Assembly: GCA_016710275.1 (NCBI GenBank)
Contig: JADJXS010000001.1
Location: 2,294,001 to 2,358,000, forward strand
From: Phycisphaerales bacterium
GTDB lineage: Bacteria; Planctomycetota; Phycisphaerae; UBA1845; Fen-1342
DNA length: 64,000 nt
Direction: 5' to 3'
The position numbers and the translations under genes are program-made. Positions 17,342 through 26,218 of the stretch are shown in pieces; the stretch's first letter is position 1, and every line of letters begins with the position of its first letter. Below the pieces are notes generated by a model. That model was not told the origin of the DNA and searched no databases. It saw nothing but the letters and a program-made list of their open reading frames with translations.

Positions 17342-17901
17342 CGATGCTCTCCCGCGCGTGCGGCCGGTGCCGCACCGTACTCGTTCAACGAGGCCTTCAG
17401 CTTCAGCCGCGCCCGATGCACCAGCGACATCACGGTTCCGGCCGGCGTGTCCAGTGCGGCGGAAATCTCGCGATAGGTCAGCCCGTCCAACACGCGCAGA
17501 AGCAGGCATTGCCGCTCCGCATCGGACAGGTGATCCATCGCCGCGGCCACGTCATCGTCCAGATGCTCGCGCAAAGATGCGCCGTTGTCACCTGACAGAT
17601 CGGCCGCAGCGGCCGGTTGCATCGGCTCGCCATCGAGCGTTTCGAGCGACTGTTGCCGCCCGTTTCTTCGCCGGGTGCGGAAGATCGCGTTGGTCAGGAT
17701 CCGATACATCCAGGCCCGAAAATTCGTGCCGGACTCAAATCGCCCGAAGTCGCTCCACGCCACCAGAGCGGCTTCCTGAACGGCGTCGGCGGCGTTTTCG
17801 TCCGAGCCGAGCGCCCGCCGCGCATAGCGCCAGAGGGCATCGCGCAGCGGCGCGAGCAGGCGCAGAAACTCCTCGGGGCTTTTGTCGGCCATCGGCCTCA
17901 C
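17338..17901 (-). CDS. ECF-family RNA polymerase sigma factor
   Basis: This 187-residue protein has the two ECF domains. Region 2 shows ENAADAVQEAALVAWSDFGRF followed by FRAWMYRILTNAIFRTRRR; region 4 shows LSDAERQCLLLRVLDGLTYREISAALDTPAGTVMS, a clear helix-turn-helix for the -35 element. The start is at 17901 or at the in-frame ATG three codons later (MADKSPEEF). The anti-sigma gene overlaps its stop by four bases. Together they make a stress- or envelope-responsive switch, and the target genes are not evident here. Identification as an ECF sigma factor is firm. Confidence 0.92.
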   Translation of the reverse strand: MRPMADKSPEEFLRLLAPLRDALWRYARRALGSDENAADAVQEAALVAWSDFGRFESGTNFRAWMYRILTNAIFRTRRRNGRQQSLETLDGEPMQPAAAADLSGDNGASLREHLDDDVAAAMDHLSDAERQCLLLRVLDGLTYREISAALDTPAGTVMSLVHRARLKLKASLNEYGAAPAARAGEHR

Positions 17902-17965
17902 AAGCCGGCGGCTGGGTGCCGGGCCGGCGTTTCCATCTACTTGTACAGTCGTTCCGAAGCCGCCG

Positions 17966-19228
17966 CTATTGCAAGTCGCCGTGACGATCGCAAAGTGCGG
18001 CGGCCGCGCAGGTTACGCTCGTTTCAGTCTCGATTGACACGGCCTGATGATATCGGAGCAGGTGAAAGCCAGCACCAGCCAGGGCCAGCCTTTGGGCGTA
18101 CAGGCACCCGACGCTGCAAACGCGAGTCGCATTTTTTGTGCTCCGGACCCGCTCCAGCAGGCTTTCTGTTTCCCCGCGCTCCAGGAGCGAGAGCAGGTCG
18201 AGATCAGTGCGGGCGACGTCGTCCATTCGCGGCATCGTGGTCGGTGTCTCGTCGCCGAAGCTCTGGCCGACGTGGCTGAGGTCCGCGCTGGCGATGATCA
18301 GCGTCGGCACGCCGTCGGCGGCGATCTCATCGGCGAGCGTCCGGGCGAAGCGGTCGACGTCGGCGGCCGCCGTCGGCGCCGGCTCCTCGCCCACGACGAC
18401 CGGCCGACTGGGGTCCGGCACGAGGAACGGGGCAATCTCGAAGTCGGCGGCCGGTTGCAGGTGCTGCAGGATGTGCAGAGGCAGGTCGATCGAGTGTTCC
18501 TGCTCGTGGTCGAATTCCTCGGCGCACAGGTCGGCGCTCATGCGGCCGGCGATTCGGGCGATCAGCGCCCGATCGGTGCGCACCAGGCCCAGCGGGGTCA
18601 GGAAGTCCTTCGCCGTCGCCACCACGCCCGCGGACAGGCCGAAGTGATTCGTTCCCAGAATGACGACTCTTCGGACAGGTCCGGCGGCCGCCACCACGGC
18701 GAACGCATCGGCGTAGCCCGGCCCGCCGCGGGCGTAGTCCAGGTGCGGGGCGACGATGCCGCGCAGCCCGCGGCTCAGTTCAGGCAGCAGGTTCCTCGTG
18801 CGATCAGAGACCTGTGCCAATTTGCGGTGCAGCTCTTCGCGCAGCGGGCCTTCCGGCTCCCAGCGGTCGCGCGAGTCGCGAAGCGGCGCCTCGCGATAGG
18901 CCGCGGTGCGTCGAGCGTACTCCGCTTCGAATCGGTCGGTCAGCAGGTAGAGATGTTCGTCCAGTGCTGCGACCAGCGCTTCGACCTGCTCCGGCTCGAT
19001 CATGCGCCCGAACTGCTCGCCGGAGAGCCGCCGCACGTCGTCGGTCGTCAACTCGCCGTTGAGGCACATCATCACGAAGTATCCGCCCAGCGAAACGGCC
19101 AGCGGCTGCGTCGCGATGCGGGCCGGGTCGCGGACGGAAAAGAGCGGGGCCTCGCCCTCGCCGTGAATCGGCTGGATGTCGAGCGGGCGCAGAGCGGGCA
19201 GGGGGGATCCGTAGAGAAGATTGCTCAT
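17966..19228 (-). CDS. amrB: AmmeMemoRadiSam system protein B (MEMO-like)
   Basis: This 420-residue protein combines an N-terminal region of about 150 residues with a MEMO domain related to non-haem-iron class III extradiol dioxygenases. The MEMO part carries GIVAPHLDYARGGPGYADAF, VVILGTNHFG, EEFDHEQEHSIDLPLHILQH and IIASADLSHVGQSFGDE; these His-containing blocks define the family. In the named system it occurs with an AMMECR1 protein and a radical SAM enzyme, but neither is beside it here. The biochemical role of the family remains unsettled. The gene is minus-strand, upstream of the sigma/anti-sigma pair. The symbol is a family label only. Confidence 0.82.
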   Translation of the reverse strand: MSNLLYGSPLPALRPLDIQPIHGEGEAPLFSVRDPARIATQPLAVSLGGYFVMMCLNGELTTDDVRRLSGEQFGRMIEPEQVEALVAALDEHLYLLTDRFEAEYARRTAAYREAPLRDSRDRWEPEGPLREELHRKLAQVSDRTRNLLPELSRGLRGIVAPHLDYARGGPGYADAFAVVAAAGPVRRVVILGTNHFGLSAGVVATAKDFLTPLGLVRTDRALIARIAGRMSADLCAEEFDHEQEHSIDLPLHILQHLQPAADFEIAPFLVPDPSRPVVVGEEPAPTAAADVDRFARTLADEIAADGVPTLIIASADLSHVGQSFGDETPTTMPRMDDVARTDLDLLSLLERGETESLLERVRSTKNATRVCSVGCLYAQRLALAGAGFHLLRYHQAVSIETETSVTCAAAALCDRHGDLQ

Positions 19229-19284
19229 GGCGGCAGAGTGTAATGGGCGGGGGAGGGCAGTTGGTCCGGGCCGCGGGGGAGGGC

Positions 19285-20046
19285 CTACGAAGCCGGCGCG
19301 GCCGCTGTTCTTGTGCGGATGCGAACGAGAAGCTCATTCAGGGCAGCTTGCGATAAGGGGTGTTCCGGCAGGTGGGTCCGTTCCGACTCGCGCACGAGCA
19401 ACTCACGCAGCCGCGTCACCTCCGCATGATGAAACTCCATGTCGACGGATTTCAACTCGTCCTTTTCGGCGCCGGCCGTCTTGCGGGCAAGCAGGTCATC
19501 CACGTGCGACAGGGCGAATTCCTGATTCAGCGCCGGCAGGTTGGCTTCCACCTCGCCCGTCCGCATCATCCGAATCCCCGTCATGAGCACCCGGTACATA
19601 TACAGCAGCGGCTTGACTCGCGGCTGCTTCTCCACGAGGCGCCACTGCGTTTCAGCGAATCCCAGGTAGTGCCGTGCGTGAAAGCGGGTGATGCAGTGTC
19701 GTGCGATCATGCGCAATTCAGCATGTTCGGGCGTGGAATACACGACCAGCGGAGAATGCAGTTGTTCCAGCACGTACCCGTTCGGGCGCAGTAGCAGCCT
19801 GAAGAACTTTCCCGCGTCGTGCGTCACGATGTCCAGTTCGCGCCCCTCCTCCGCCCCCGATTCCTCAATGGTCTCGCGCAGCGGCCCCAGTCCCAGCACC
19901 TCCTGCGTCGGGAGCAGGTGAACTCCGCGCAGATCCACATCCGAGTCCGCCGACGGAAAGCCGTAAAGGTGCGCTCCGCTGATCGTCACGAAGAGCAGAG
20001 GGTAGGGCTGCCTCTGCACCACGCGCAGGAGAATGGGATCCGTCAT
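19285..20046 (-). CDS. RlaP-type nucleotidyltransferase, second of a pair
   Basis: This 253-residue protein belongs to the DNA polymerase beta-like nucleotidyltransferase superfamily, RlaP (YcgL) branch. The active-site pattern is SGAHLYGFPSADSDVDLRGVH at about 24-44, with Asp-x-Asp carboxylates for metal binding, and a later conserved stretch, RVKPLLYMYRVLMTGIRMM. RlaP proteins are often linked to RNA ligases in RNA repair, but no ligase is nearby. Its ATG at 20046 overlaps the TGA of the upstream paralogue (ATGA), so both products are probably made together. The target is unknown. The family assignment is firm. Confidence 0.83.
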   Translation of the reverse strand: MTDPILLRVVQRQPYPLLFVTISGAHLYGFPSADSDVDLRGVHLLPTQEVLGLGPLRETIEESGAEEGRELDIVTHDAGKFFRLLLRPNGYVLEQLHSPLVVYSTPEHAELRMIARHCITRFHARHYLGFAETQWRLVEKQPRVKPLLYMYRVLMTGIRMMRTGEVEANLPALNQEFALSHVDDLLARKTAGAEKDELKSVDMEFHHAEVTRLRELLVRESERTHLPEHPLSQAALNELLVRIRTRTAAAPAS

Positions 20047-20963
20047 GCGCCCAGCCCCCAGCGCCGCGCGCGAATCAGGAGATCATTGGCTCGGGCGTAG
20101 TCCGGCCGCTCGGGCAGCGAGCTTGACGCGTAGGCCGCTTCGAACTCCGCGTGCAATGCGACCCGCCAGGAATCCACGTCGCCCCAGGGCGTCTCGCCCC
20201 GTTTGATCGCCAGCAGCGCCGGGCGATGCTCCGTCACGCATACCCGCACAACGCCCTCGCGCAGCGCATCGATTCCCGTGAGGAGCAGGCGGATCAGGTG
20301 CATTGCGTGCTTCCAGCGCACGACGCCGCGCTGACGCAGATCCTGATTCAGCTTCTTGAACTGTGACAGGACGTATCCGTTATACGTCTGGTAGATCAGT
20401 CGTGAGAGAAAGATATCCCGGATCTCCAGCAGCTCGCGCCCGATGTCGGTGGCGTGCAGCACCTCCGGTGTGTACAGGCACTCGAGAATGTTCGGATTGC
20501 CCTTGAGCGCCAGCGTCAGAAACTTCTGGATCTCCCAGTAACACTCCTGCGTCTCGTCGCACTCGATCTGCTCCGGCACGCCGTAGAGTGACCAGTGTGC
20601 CTCCGCCGGTGGCACAAATATCCCGCGAACATCGGTGTCGGAGTCCTGGTCGTGCAGGCCATACGCGCGAGAACCCACGATGCAGCGGTAGACGATGTGC
20701 CGCTCCAGCGAAATGGCCGGCTGCTGCAGGCCGGCCGCCAGCAGCCCCGCTGACTGCATTTCGCGAAGCACGCTGAATTCGCTGCGGCGCAGCCCTTCCT
20801 CGTCTCCGTTGACCAGCCGCACCCGGTAGTGGTGCGTGGCGTCCGTCGGGCTGCGCGTAATCACGCCCACGGATCCGGCCTTCGGCTGTCCGGCGCGCAC
20901 CACCACCCGCGTGCCCGCAGGCAGGATGCGAAGCGGCCCAAACTCATCCACCGACAGGGGCAA
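20043..20963 (-). CDS. RlaP-type nucleotidyltransferase with N-terminal beta domain
   Basis: I place the start at the TTG at 20963, since GGAGG lies eight bases upstream; a GTG at 20951 is the alternative. The resulting 306-residue protein has an N-terminal 65-residue beta domain (RILPAGTRVVVRAGQPKAGSVGVI then HYRVRLVNGDEEGLRRSEF), which looks like a KOW/SH3-type nucleic-acid-binding fold. The nucleotidyltransferase domain follows, with GSRAYGLHDQDSDTDVRGIF carrying the G-S and D-x-D motifs. The C-terminal part includes RWKHAMHLIRLLLTGIDALREG, parallel to the paralogue downstream. The two overlapping genes are best read as a duplicated pair that act together. Substrate unknown. Confidence 0.8.
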   Translation of the reverse strand: MPLSVDEFGPLRILPAGTRVVVRAGQPKAGSVGVITRSPTDATHHYRVRLVNGDEEGLRRSEFSVLREMQSAGLLAAGLQQPAISLERHIVYRCIVGSRAYGLHDQDSDTDVRGIFVPPAEAHWSLYGVPEQIECDETQECYWEIQKFLTLALKGNPNILECLYTPEVLHATDIGRELLEIRDIFLSRLIYQTYNGYVLSQFKKLNQDLRQRGVVRWKHAMHLIRLLLTGIDALREGVVRVCVTEHRPALLAIKRGETPWGDVDSWRVALHAEFEAAYASSSLPERPDYARANDLLIRARRWGLGA

Positions 20964-20992
20964 ACGTCCACCCTCCGCGAGCCTGCGGCGCA

Positions 20993-22195
20993 CTACGCCC
21001 CGCCGCGCAGCCGCGCCACCTCGACGCAATCCTTGTCCCCGCGTCCGCTCAGATTCACCACCAGCGCCGCGCTTCGCGGCAGGTGCCCCGCGATTTTCAC
21101 GGCGTGTGCGATTGCGTGCGCCGTTTCCAATGCCGGGATGATCCCCTCCATCCGCGACAACAGCTCGAAAGCCGCCAGCGCCTCGTCGTCGGTCGCCGCG
21201 ACATACTCGACGCGCCCGCTGGTGTGCCACCAGGCGTGCTCCGGCCCGACGCCGGGATAGTCCAGCCCCGCGGAGACCGAGTGCACCGGCGCGGTCTGGC
21301 CATCGTCATCCTGCAGCACGATGGTCATCATTCCATGCAGCACGCCCGGCCGTCCGCGCGAGATCGTCGCGGCGTGTCGGACGCCGATAAGCCCCTCGCC
21401 GGCGGCCTCGACGCCGATCAGCCGGACGCCCGTGTCGTCGATGAAGGGGAAAAAAATCCCGGCCGCGTTGCTGCCGCCGCCGACGCAGGCCGTCACGACC
21501 TCCGGCAGGCGGCCGATGCGCTCCCGGCACTGCTCGCGCGTTTCACGGCCGATCACCGATTGGAAGTCGCGGACCATGGTCGGGAAGGGGTGCGGCCCCA
21601 TCACGCTGCCGATGATGTAATGCGTGCGGCCGACGCTGCCCATCCAGTCGCGCATGGCCTCGTTGATCGCGTCCTTGAGCGTACGCTGACCGCTTTCGAC
21701 GGCGATTACTGTCGCGCCCATCAGGCGCATGCGATAGACGTTGAGCGCCTGCCGCCGCACGTCCTCCACGCCCATGTACACCACGCACTCCAGCCCCAGC
21801 GCTGCGCAGGCCGTCGCCGTCGCGACGCCGTGCTGCCCCGCTCCCGTCTCCGCGATGATCCGCCGCTTGCCCATCCGGCGCGCCAGCAGCGCCTGCCCGA
21901 GCGTGTTGTTGATCTTGTGAGCACCGGTGTGATTCAGATCTTCGCGCTTCAGGAGAATCTGCGCGCCGCCGCAATGCTCACTCAGCCGGCGCGCGGCGTA
22001 GAGGGGGCTGGGGCGGCCGACGTAATCGCGCAGCAGTCCGTCCAGTTCTTCCTGGAAGGTCAGGTCTGCGCGGGCGGCGTCGTAGGCGCGCTCCAGTTCG
22101 CGCACCGCGGCCATCAGCACTTCGGGGACATACTGCCCGCCGAAGGGGCCGAAGCGGCCGCGCTGCGTCGCGGATGGGGTGGTCGGCTGCGTCAT
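20993..22195 (-). CDS. trpB: Tryptophan synthase beta chain
   Basis: TrpB joins indole and L-serine to make tryptophan with pyridoxal phosphate. The 400-residue length is typical. The PLP-binding Lys94 lies in the motif REDLNHTGAHKINN. Other signatures are GRFGPFGGQYVPEVL at the start, ETGAGQHGVATATACA, the phosphate-binding GGGSNAAG and a C-terminal NLSGRGDKD. The ATG at 22195 overlaps the stop of the nnrE gene by four bases. No trpA or other tryptophan gene is adjacent, so the alpha subunit, if any, is elsewhere. Identification is firm. Confidence 0.96.
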   Translation of the reverse strand: MTQPTTPSATQRGRFGPFGGQYVPEVLMAAVRELERAYDAARADLTFQEELDGLLRDYVGRPSPLYAARRLSEHCGGAQILLKREDLNHTGAHKINNTLGQALLARRMGKRRIIAETGAGQHGVATATACAALGLECVVYMGVEDVRRQALNVYRMRLMGATVIAVESGQRTLKDAINEAMRDWMGSVGRTHYIIGSVMGPHPFPTMVRDFQSVIGRETREQCRERIGRLPEVVTACVGGGSNAAGIFFPFIDDTGVRLIGVEAAGEGLIGVRHAATISRGRPGVLHGMMTIVLQDDDGQTAPVHSVSAGLDYPGVGPEHAWWHTSGRVEYVAATDDEALAAFELLSRMEGIIPALETAHAIAHAVKIAGHLPRSAALVVNLSGRGDKDCVEVARLRGGA

Positions 22196-22989
22196 GCGGG
22201 AAATCCTATCGGCCGGACCGGGGCGCGGCTTGGGGGCGTCGCGGCTCCCGCCGTCCCGGGGACGAGCCTGCGCGGAATGCCCACGTCCAGCGTGACCACC
22301 CGCCCCAGCACGCCATGCGCGGCGGCCGTTGTGAAGCCGGTCTTCGTCGCTGCCAGCGTCAGCGTGGCATCGGCCCGAAAACACGGGTCGTGCACGACGC
22401 CGTCGTCGGCTGAAAGACCCGACGGGATGTCCACCGCGACGCGCCACGCGCCGCGGGCTGAATTGCCGAGGGAGATCAGCGCCGCGGTCACTCCCGTCGG
22501 CGCGCCGCGGGCGCCGGTTCCCAGCAGGGCGTCCACGATGACGTCCGCCGTGTCGATCGTTGCGCGGATCAGTTGCCAGGCAGGGTCATGCGCCGCTTCC
22601 GGCAATTCGGCGGCGCTCAGCAGCCGCGGCGCTCCGCCGCTGCGCTCCTCACCCGCCGCGAGCCGGTGAAGGATCCGATAGTTCACCGCCGCGTCCCCGC
22701 GCAGCCGCTCAGGGGCAGCGGCCAGAATGGTGCAGGTGGCGACGCCGGCGTTGTCCAGGTGTCGCGCTGCGACCGTCCCGTCGCCGCCATTGTTTCCCGC
22801 GCCCGCGAGAATGACGACCTGCGCTGTGCGCGGGTCGGGCAGCAGCGCATACACGAATTCGGCCACGTTTCGGCCGGCGTTTTCCATCAGCAACAGACCG
22901 GGGATGCCGACGTGCTCAATGGCGAGCACGTCCAACTCGCGGATCTGGCCGGTGGTCAGCGGGTCGCCGCTCTCAAAGGGAATCGCCAT
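22192..22989 (-). CDS. nnrE: NAD(P)H-hydrate epimerase (YjeF N-terminal domain)
   Basis: This 265-residue enzyme interconverts the R and S forms of damaged NAD(P)HX so that a dehydratase can repair them. The family signatures are visible: TTGQIRELDVLAIEHVGIPG, LLLMENAGRNVAEF, VVILAGAGNNGGDGTVAARHL, and DVIVDALLGTGARGAPTG, followed by VAVDIPSGLSADDG. It is the epimerase domain alone. The ADP-dependent dehydratase (NnrD), often fused, is not present here. It is coupled to trpB by an ATGA overlap, an arrangement I cannot explain functionally. Identification is firm. Confidence 0.9.
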   Translation of the reverse strand: MAIPFESGDPLTTGQIRELDVLAIEHVGIPGLLLMENAGRNVAEFVYALLPDPRTAQVVILAGAGNNGGDGTVAARHLDNAGVATCTILAAAPERLRGDAAVNYRILHRLAAGEERSGGAPRLLSAAELPEAAHDPAWQLIRATIDTADVIVDALLGTGARGAPTGVTAALISLGNSARGAWRVAVDIPSGLSADDGVVHDPCFRADATLTLAATKTGFTTAAAHGVLGRVVTLDVGIPRRLVPGTAGAATPPSRAPVRPIGFPA

Positions 22990-23035
22990 CCGGGTTTCAT
23001 GCTCCCGCGGCCGGCGGCCGGCCGGCCGATCAAGC

Positions 23036-26000
23036 TCATCGCGCGGCGCTGCGCAGGCCGCGGCGCAGCTCCTCGAACACGACCGTGTCCAGCCGCCCCG
23101 GCAGTTCCAGCACCGGCAGGATGTTCACGTTCCGCGACGGCCGCAGGTTCATCCGCCGCACGATTTCCTGCCCGAGCACATTCAGCGAGAACCCCGTCGG
23201 CACGGCGGCGCCGGTGCTGCGCTGCCAGGCGGCGATCCACTCCATGTCCTGCTGCGCCCGCAGCAATCCCTTGAGCCGCAGCGACGCCGCGAAGCCCTCC
23301 GAGTCGCTGCGCGGCGGGTAGATCAATGCCACCGTCGTCGCCTCATCCCATGCCGAGGCCGGGCCGACGCAGTTGCGCAGCGCCACTCCCTCGGCGCCCG
23401 CGATTCGGGCGCACCACACCCAGCGCAGGATGGCCGCCGGGCCGTGCTCGGGGTCGATTGGAAAGCCGGTCTGCCACAATCGCCCGTAACGCTCGCGGTA
23501 GGCGAGCAGGTGCCGCTGCTTGTCCATCAGCGACATGTCGATGATGGATACGTCCATCATGCCATCGAGCACGGAGCGCGAGAACTGCGGCTGGGAGAAA
23601 GTGCCGCGCAGCTTCACCGGCCCGCCGCGCGCCGCGCCTCCGGTGCGGTAGAGGTCGAACCAGAAGCGCAGAGCGAGGTAATCGTCCATCACCTGCGGCA
23701 GTTCCAGGTTCCACCAGCATCCCTCGCGCACCCCGGTGATATAGTGGCTCGGTGCGATGTGGAACTCGGTTTTCCACCCGCGATTGGACAGGTGTCCGGC
23801 GAATTGCCCCATCAGCCGCCGCGTCTGTTCCTGATAGCCCTGTGACAGGGCATCCGCGATCGGCCAGTGGATGTAGGTGTCGATGGGCGGATTTCGCCGC
23901 ATGCGCACATCCGCCAGCTCATACCACGTCGCGCGGTAGTGATATCGATTTGCGGCCGGCACCCCGCGCGCCGCCGGTCGCACCTGCAACACGAGCGGCC
24001 AATTCTCGTTGAACGGCAGCGTAAAGAGCTGCACAGGCGTACCGGCGCGCGGCATGTCACGAAACGCGGATCCGTCGAAGTATCGCGCGAAGCGCCGCTC
24101 CCATTCCTCGAAGTCCAGCGTCGCCGACTCGCCCGCGGCGCGGACGGTCGGGGCAAACCCCGGCTCGATGGTTCCATCGACGCGCATCGGGTCATAGACG
24201 AACGTTGCGCGATGGGCATGCGCGAGCCGATGGCAGGCATCGAACATCGCCCAGCGCCGAGTCTCGTCCTGGCTGTCCGAAGGGCCGCCGCCTAAATCCG
24301 CCAACGGCTTGTCCGCCCCGAGCATCGTGGTGAAGCCCAGCTCGTCCGGCAGTGTGGCGGCGACGACTTCCAGCTCGATCGGAACATCCATCACCGCCGT
24401 CCCGTCGCGCACGACCACTACGCGGCTGCGCCAGAGGCCGGTGGAGGCGCCGCGCGGCACGAACAGCTCGACCCATACGCCCTGCACGAGATTCGGCGGC
24501 GGCGGATCGGCCGGCGCCTTGCTTGAGGTGACCGGGCTTTCTGCGGTACTTTCCGTTTCAACCGGATCATCCGGCCCCTGGCTCGTCGCGGCCTGAGAGA
24601 CCGCGGGACCGGGTGCGTCAAACCGAAGCTCCATCACTTCGCCGTCGCGAAGGGGAACCGCCGCGTCCGGGCCGTACTTCTCGCGCCCGAGCCGGGCCTT
24701 CACATAATGATGCCGGAAGAGCGTAGCGCGCGGCGCCGGAGCGGCGTCGGCGGGTGAGACCCACTCCGCGATGCGCACCTGGTAAGCGCCGCTCACGCCG
24801 GCCAGGAAAACCTGAAACGAAACGAACTCATTGCGACCCGCGTGCAGCGAGACCGGTCCGCGTTGCGGGTCGAACCAGGTCTGCCGCGTGCTGCGGATCC
24901 ACATGCCGTCGCGGCTCAGCGCGACGCCGTCATCGGCGACAAACGGCGTTGTCATGTCCTGCGGCAGGTCGAACCGCGGCAACTTGGGGGCGTCAAAAGT
25001 GACCACGCGCTCGGGGATCGTCGGAAGGGGGGCGGACTCCCACTCGGACCAATCCGCCGCTGCCTCGACCGCTCGCACGGCGACGTGCGTGTCGCGCGGC
25101 CCGCGCCCCGCCACGAGCATCGCCCGCAGCCGCCCCGCGCCAGGCGTCGGGAGCGCCCATGTATCGAGGCGTCGAGCCACCTCCGCCGATGCGCGATCGC
25201 TGCCCGTCACGACCACTTCAAAGCCGATCGCCTCCGGCGCTTCAAACTCCACCCACTCGATACCCAGCTCGTCCCGAAACGCCCGCACATTCCGCGGCGC
25301 TGCGCTGCTTCGAGCCGGCACGCGCCGCGCCTCCACCACCAGCTTCGGCCCGCCCGGCGCCTCGCGCGACGCAAACGCCGCGATTGGTTCCCGATGGAAC
25401 TCATCGGCCAGCGCCAATCCGCCCGGCTGCAATCCTTGAACCAGCGCCTGCACCATCGCCGCCGGCAGTTCGATCTCAAGCGACTCGCGTTCCTTGTCGA
25501 ACCGCGCAACGGTGGACGTCCATCGAGATCCGCCCCCCCCGAATGTCACGTCGCCGAGGTCGCTCCCCGGCCACGCCCACGGCGTCGCACGGGCCGGCGT
25601 CTCGTGGTAGCGCGCATACTGGTAGCACACACCGCCTTCGGCGGTTTTCCCATCGCTGGACGTGCCCTCGTCCCACGGTGCGGCGACCGTGCCGACCCCG
25701 ACGCGCACCAGCATGTCGCGGGTGCGGCGCAGCACCAGCGTGGCACGCTCGACGCGCATTCCGGCCAGCCGGCTCAGATCGAACTGCATGAGTGCGAAGC
25801 GCTGATTGGCCTGCACTTCCAGGTGGTCGCGCGTGCCGAAGTTCATCGCCCGGGCTTTGGGCTGGTGCGAGATGACAGTCGTATCCGCCGTCGCGTGGCA
25901 CTCGAACCGCTCCACTTCCTGCGCGAGCAGGGCGGGCGTGCATACGGCTGCCGCAACAGCCATCGCCAGCGCGAATCGGGACTGAGGTCGGGAGGACGCG

Positions 26001-26062
26001 CGGGATGCGCTGCGAACAGGGGGCACGGCGAGCGCGTCGGCGGGAAAGTGATTCGGGGTCAT
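23036..26062 (-). CDS. Large exported protein, DUF4091/GH123-like
   Basis: The ATG at 26062 (MTPNHFPADALAVPP) has GGAG six bases upstream and gives about 1,008 residues. A long basic leader and hydrophobic stretch (SRFALAMAVAAAVCTPALLAQE) form an export signal. Residues 45-200 resemble a DNRLRE-type beta domain (RFALMQFDLSRLAG, RATLVLRRTRDML). Domains of beta character follow (about 200-480), then a Pro/Ser/Thr linker (about 490-520), then a catalytic-looking C-terminal region with FTLPFNENWP, DTYIHWPIADALSQGY and HIAPSHYITGV. That part recalls the DUF4091/GH123-like glycosidase group found in Planctomycetota and Bacteroidota. Enzymatic function is not proven. A glycoside hydrolase or binding role on polysaccharide is plausible. 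Confidence 0.65.
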   Translation of the reverse strand: MTPNHFPADALAVPPVRSASRASSRPQSRFALAMAVAAAVCTPALLAQEVERFECHATADTTVISHQPKARAMNFGTRDHLEVQANQRFALMQFDLSRLAGMRVERATLVLRRTRDMLVRVGVGTVAAPWDEGTSSDGKTAEGGVCYQYARYHETPARATPWAWPGSDLGDVTFGGGGSRWTSTVARFDKERESLEIELPAAMVQALVQGLQPGGLALADEFHREPIAAFASREAPGGPKLVVEARRVPARSSAAPRNVRAFRDELGIEWVEFEAPEAIGFEVVVTGSDRASAEVARRLDTWALPTPGAGRLRAMLVAGRGPRDTHVAVRAVEAAADWSEWESAPLPTIPERVVTFDAPKLPRFDLPQDMTTPFVADDGVALSRDGMWIRSTRQTWFDPQRGPVSLHAGRNEFVSFQVFLAGVSGAYQVRIAEWVSPADAAPAPRATLFRHHYVKARLGREKYGPDAAVPLRDGEVMELRFDAPGPAVSQAATSQGPDDPVETESTAESPVTSSKAPADPPPPNLVQGVWVELFVPRGASTGLWRSRVVVVRDGTAVMDVPIELEVVAATLPDELGFTTMLGADKPLADLGGGPSDSQDETRRWAMFDACHRLAHAHRATFVYDPMRVDGTIEPGFAPTVRAAGESATLDFEEWERRFARYFDGSAFRDMPRAGTPVQLFTLPFNENWPLVLQVRPAARGVPAANRYHYRATWYELADVRMRRNPPIDTYIHWPIADALSQGYQEQTRRLMGQFAGHLSNRGWKTEFHIAPSHYITGVREGCWWNLELPQVMDDYLALRFWFDLYRTGGAARGGPVKLRGTFSQPQFSRSVLDGMMDVSIIDMSLMDKQRHLLAYRERYGRLWQTGFPIDPEHGPAAILRWVWCARIAGAEGVALRNCVGPASAWDEATTVALIYPPRSDSEGFAASLRLKGLLRAQQDMEWIAAWQRSTGAAVPTGFSLNVLGQEIVRRMNLRPSRNVNILPVLELPGRLDTVVFEELRRGLRSAAR

Positions 26063-26218
26063 GCAGGCTCCACGGAGCGCCGGTCGCAAGACCGCTGCGC
26101 TCTCGCGGAGATTCTACGCCCCGGAGCAAGGACCGGCGGTGGTTCAGCCGCCGGTTCGAGCGATCCCCCGTTTCCGGCGACGATGCGGCACGTGGATCAA
26201 GTGCGAGGGAAGCCGCCA

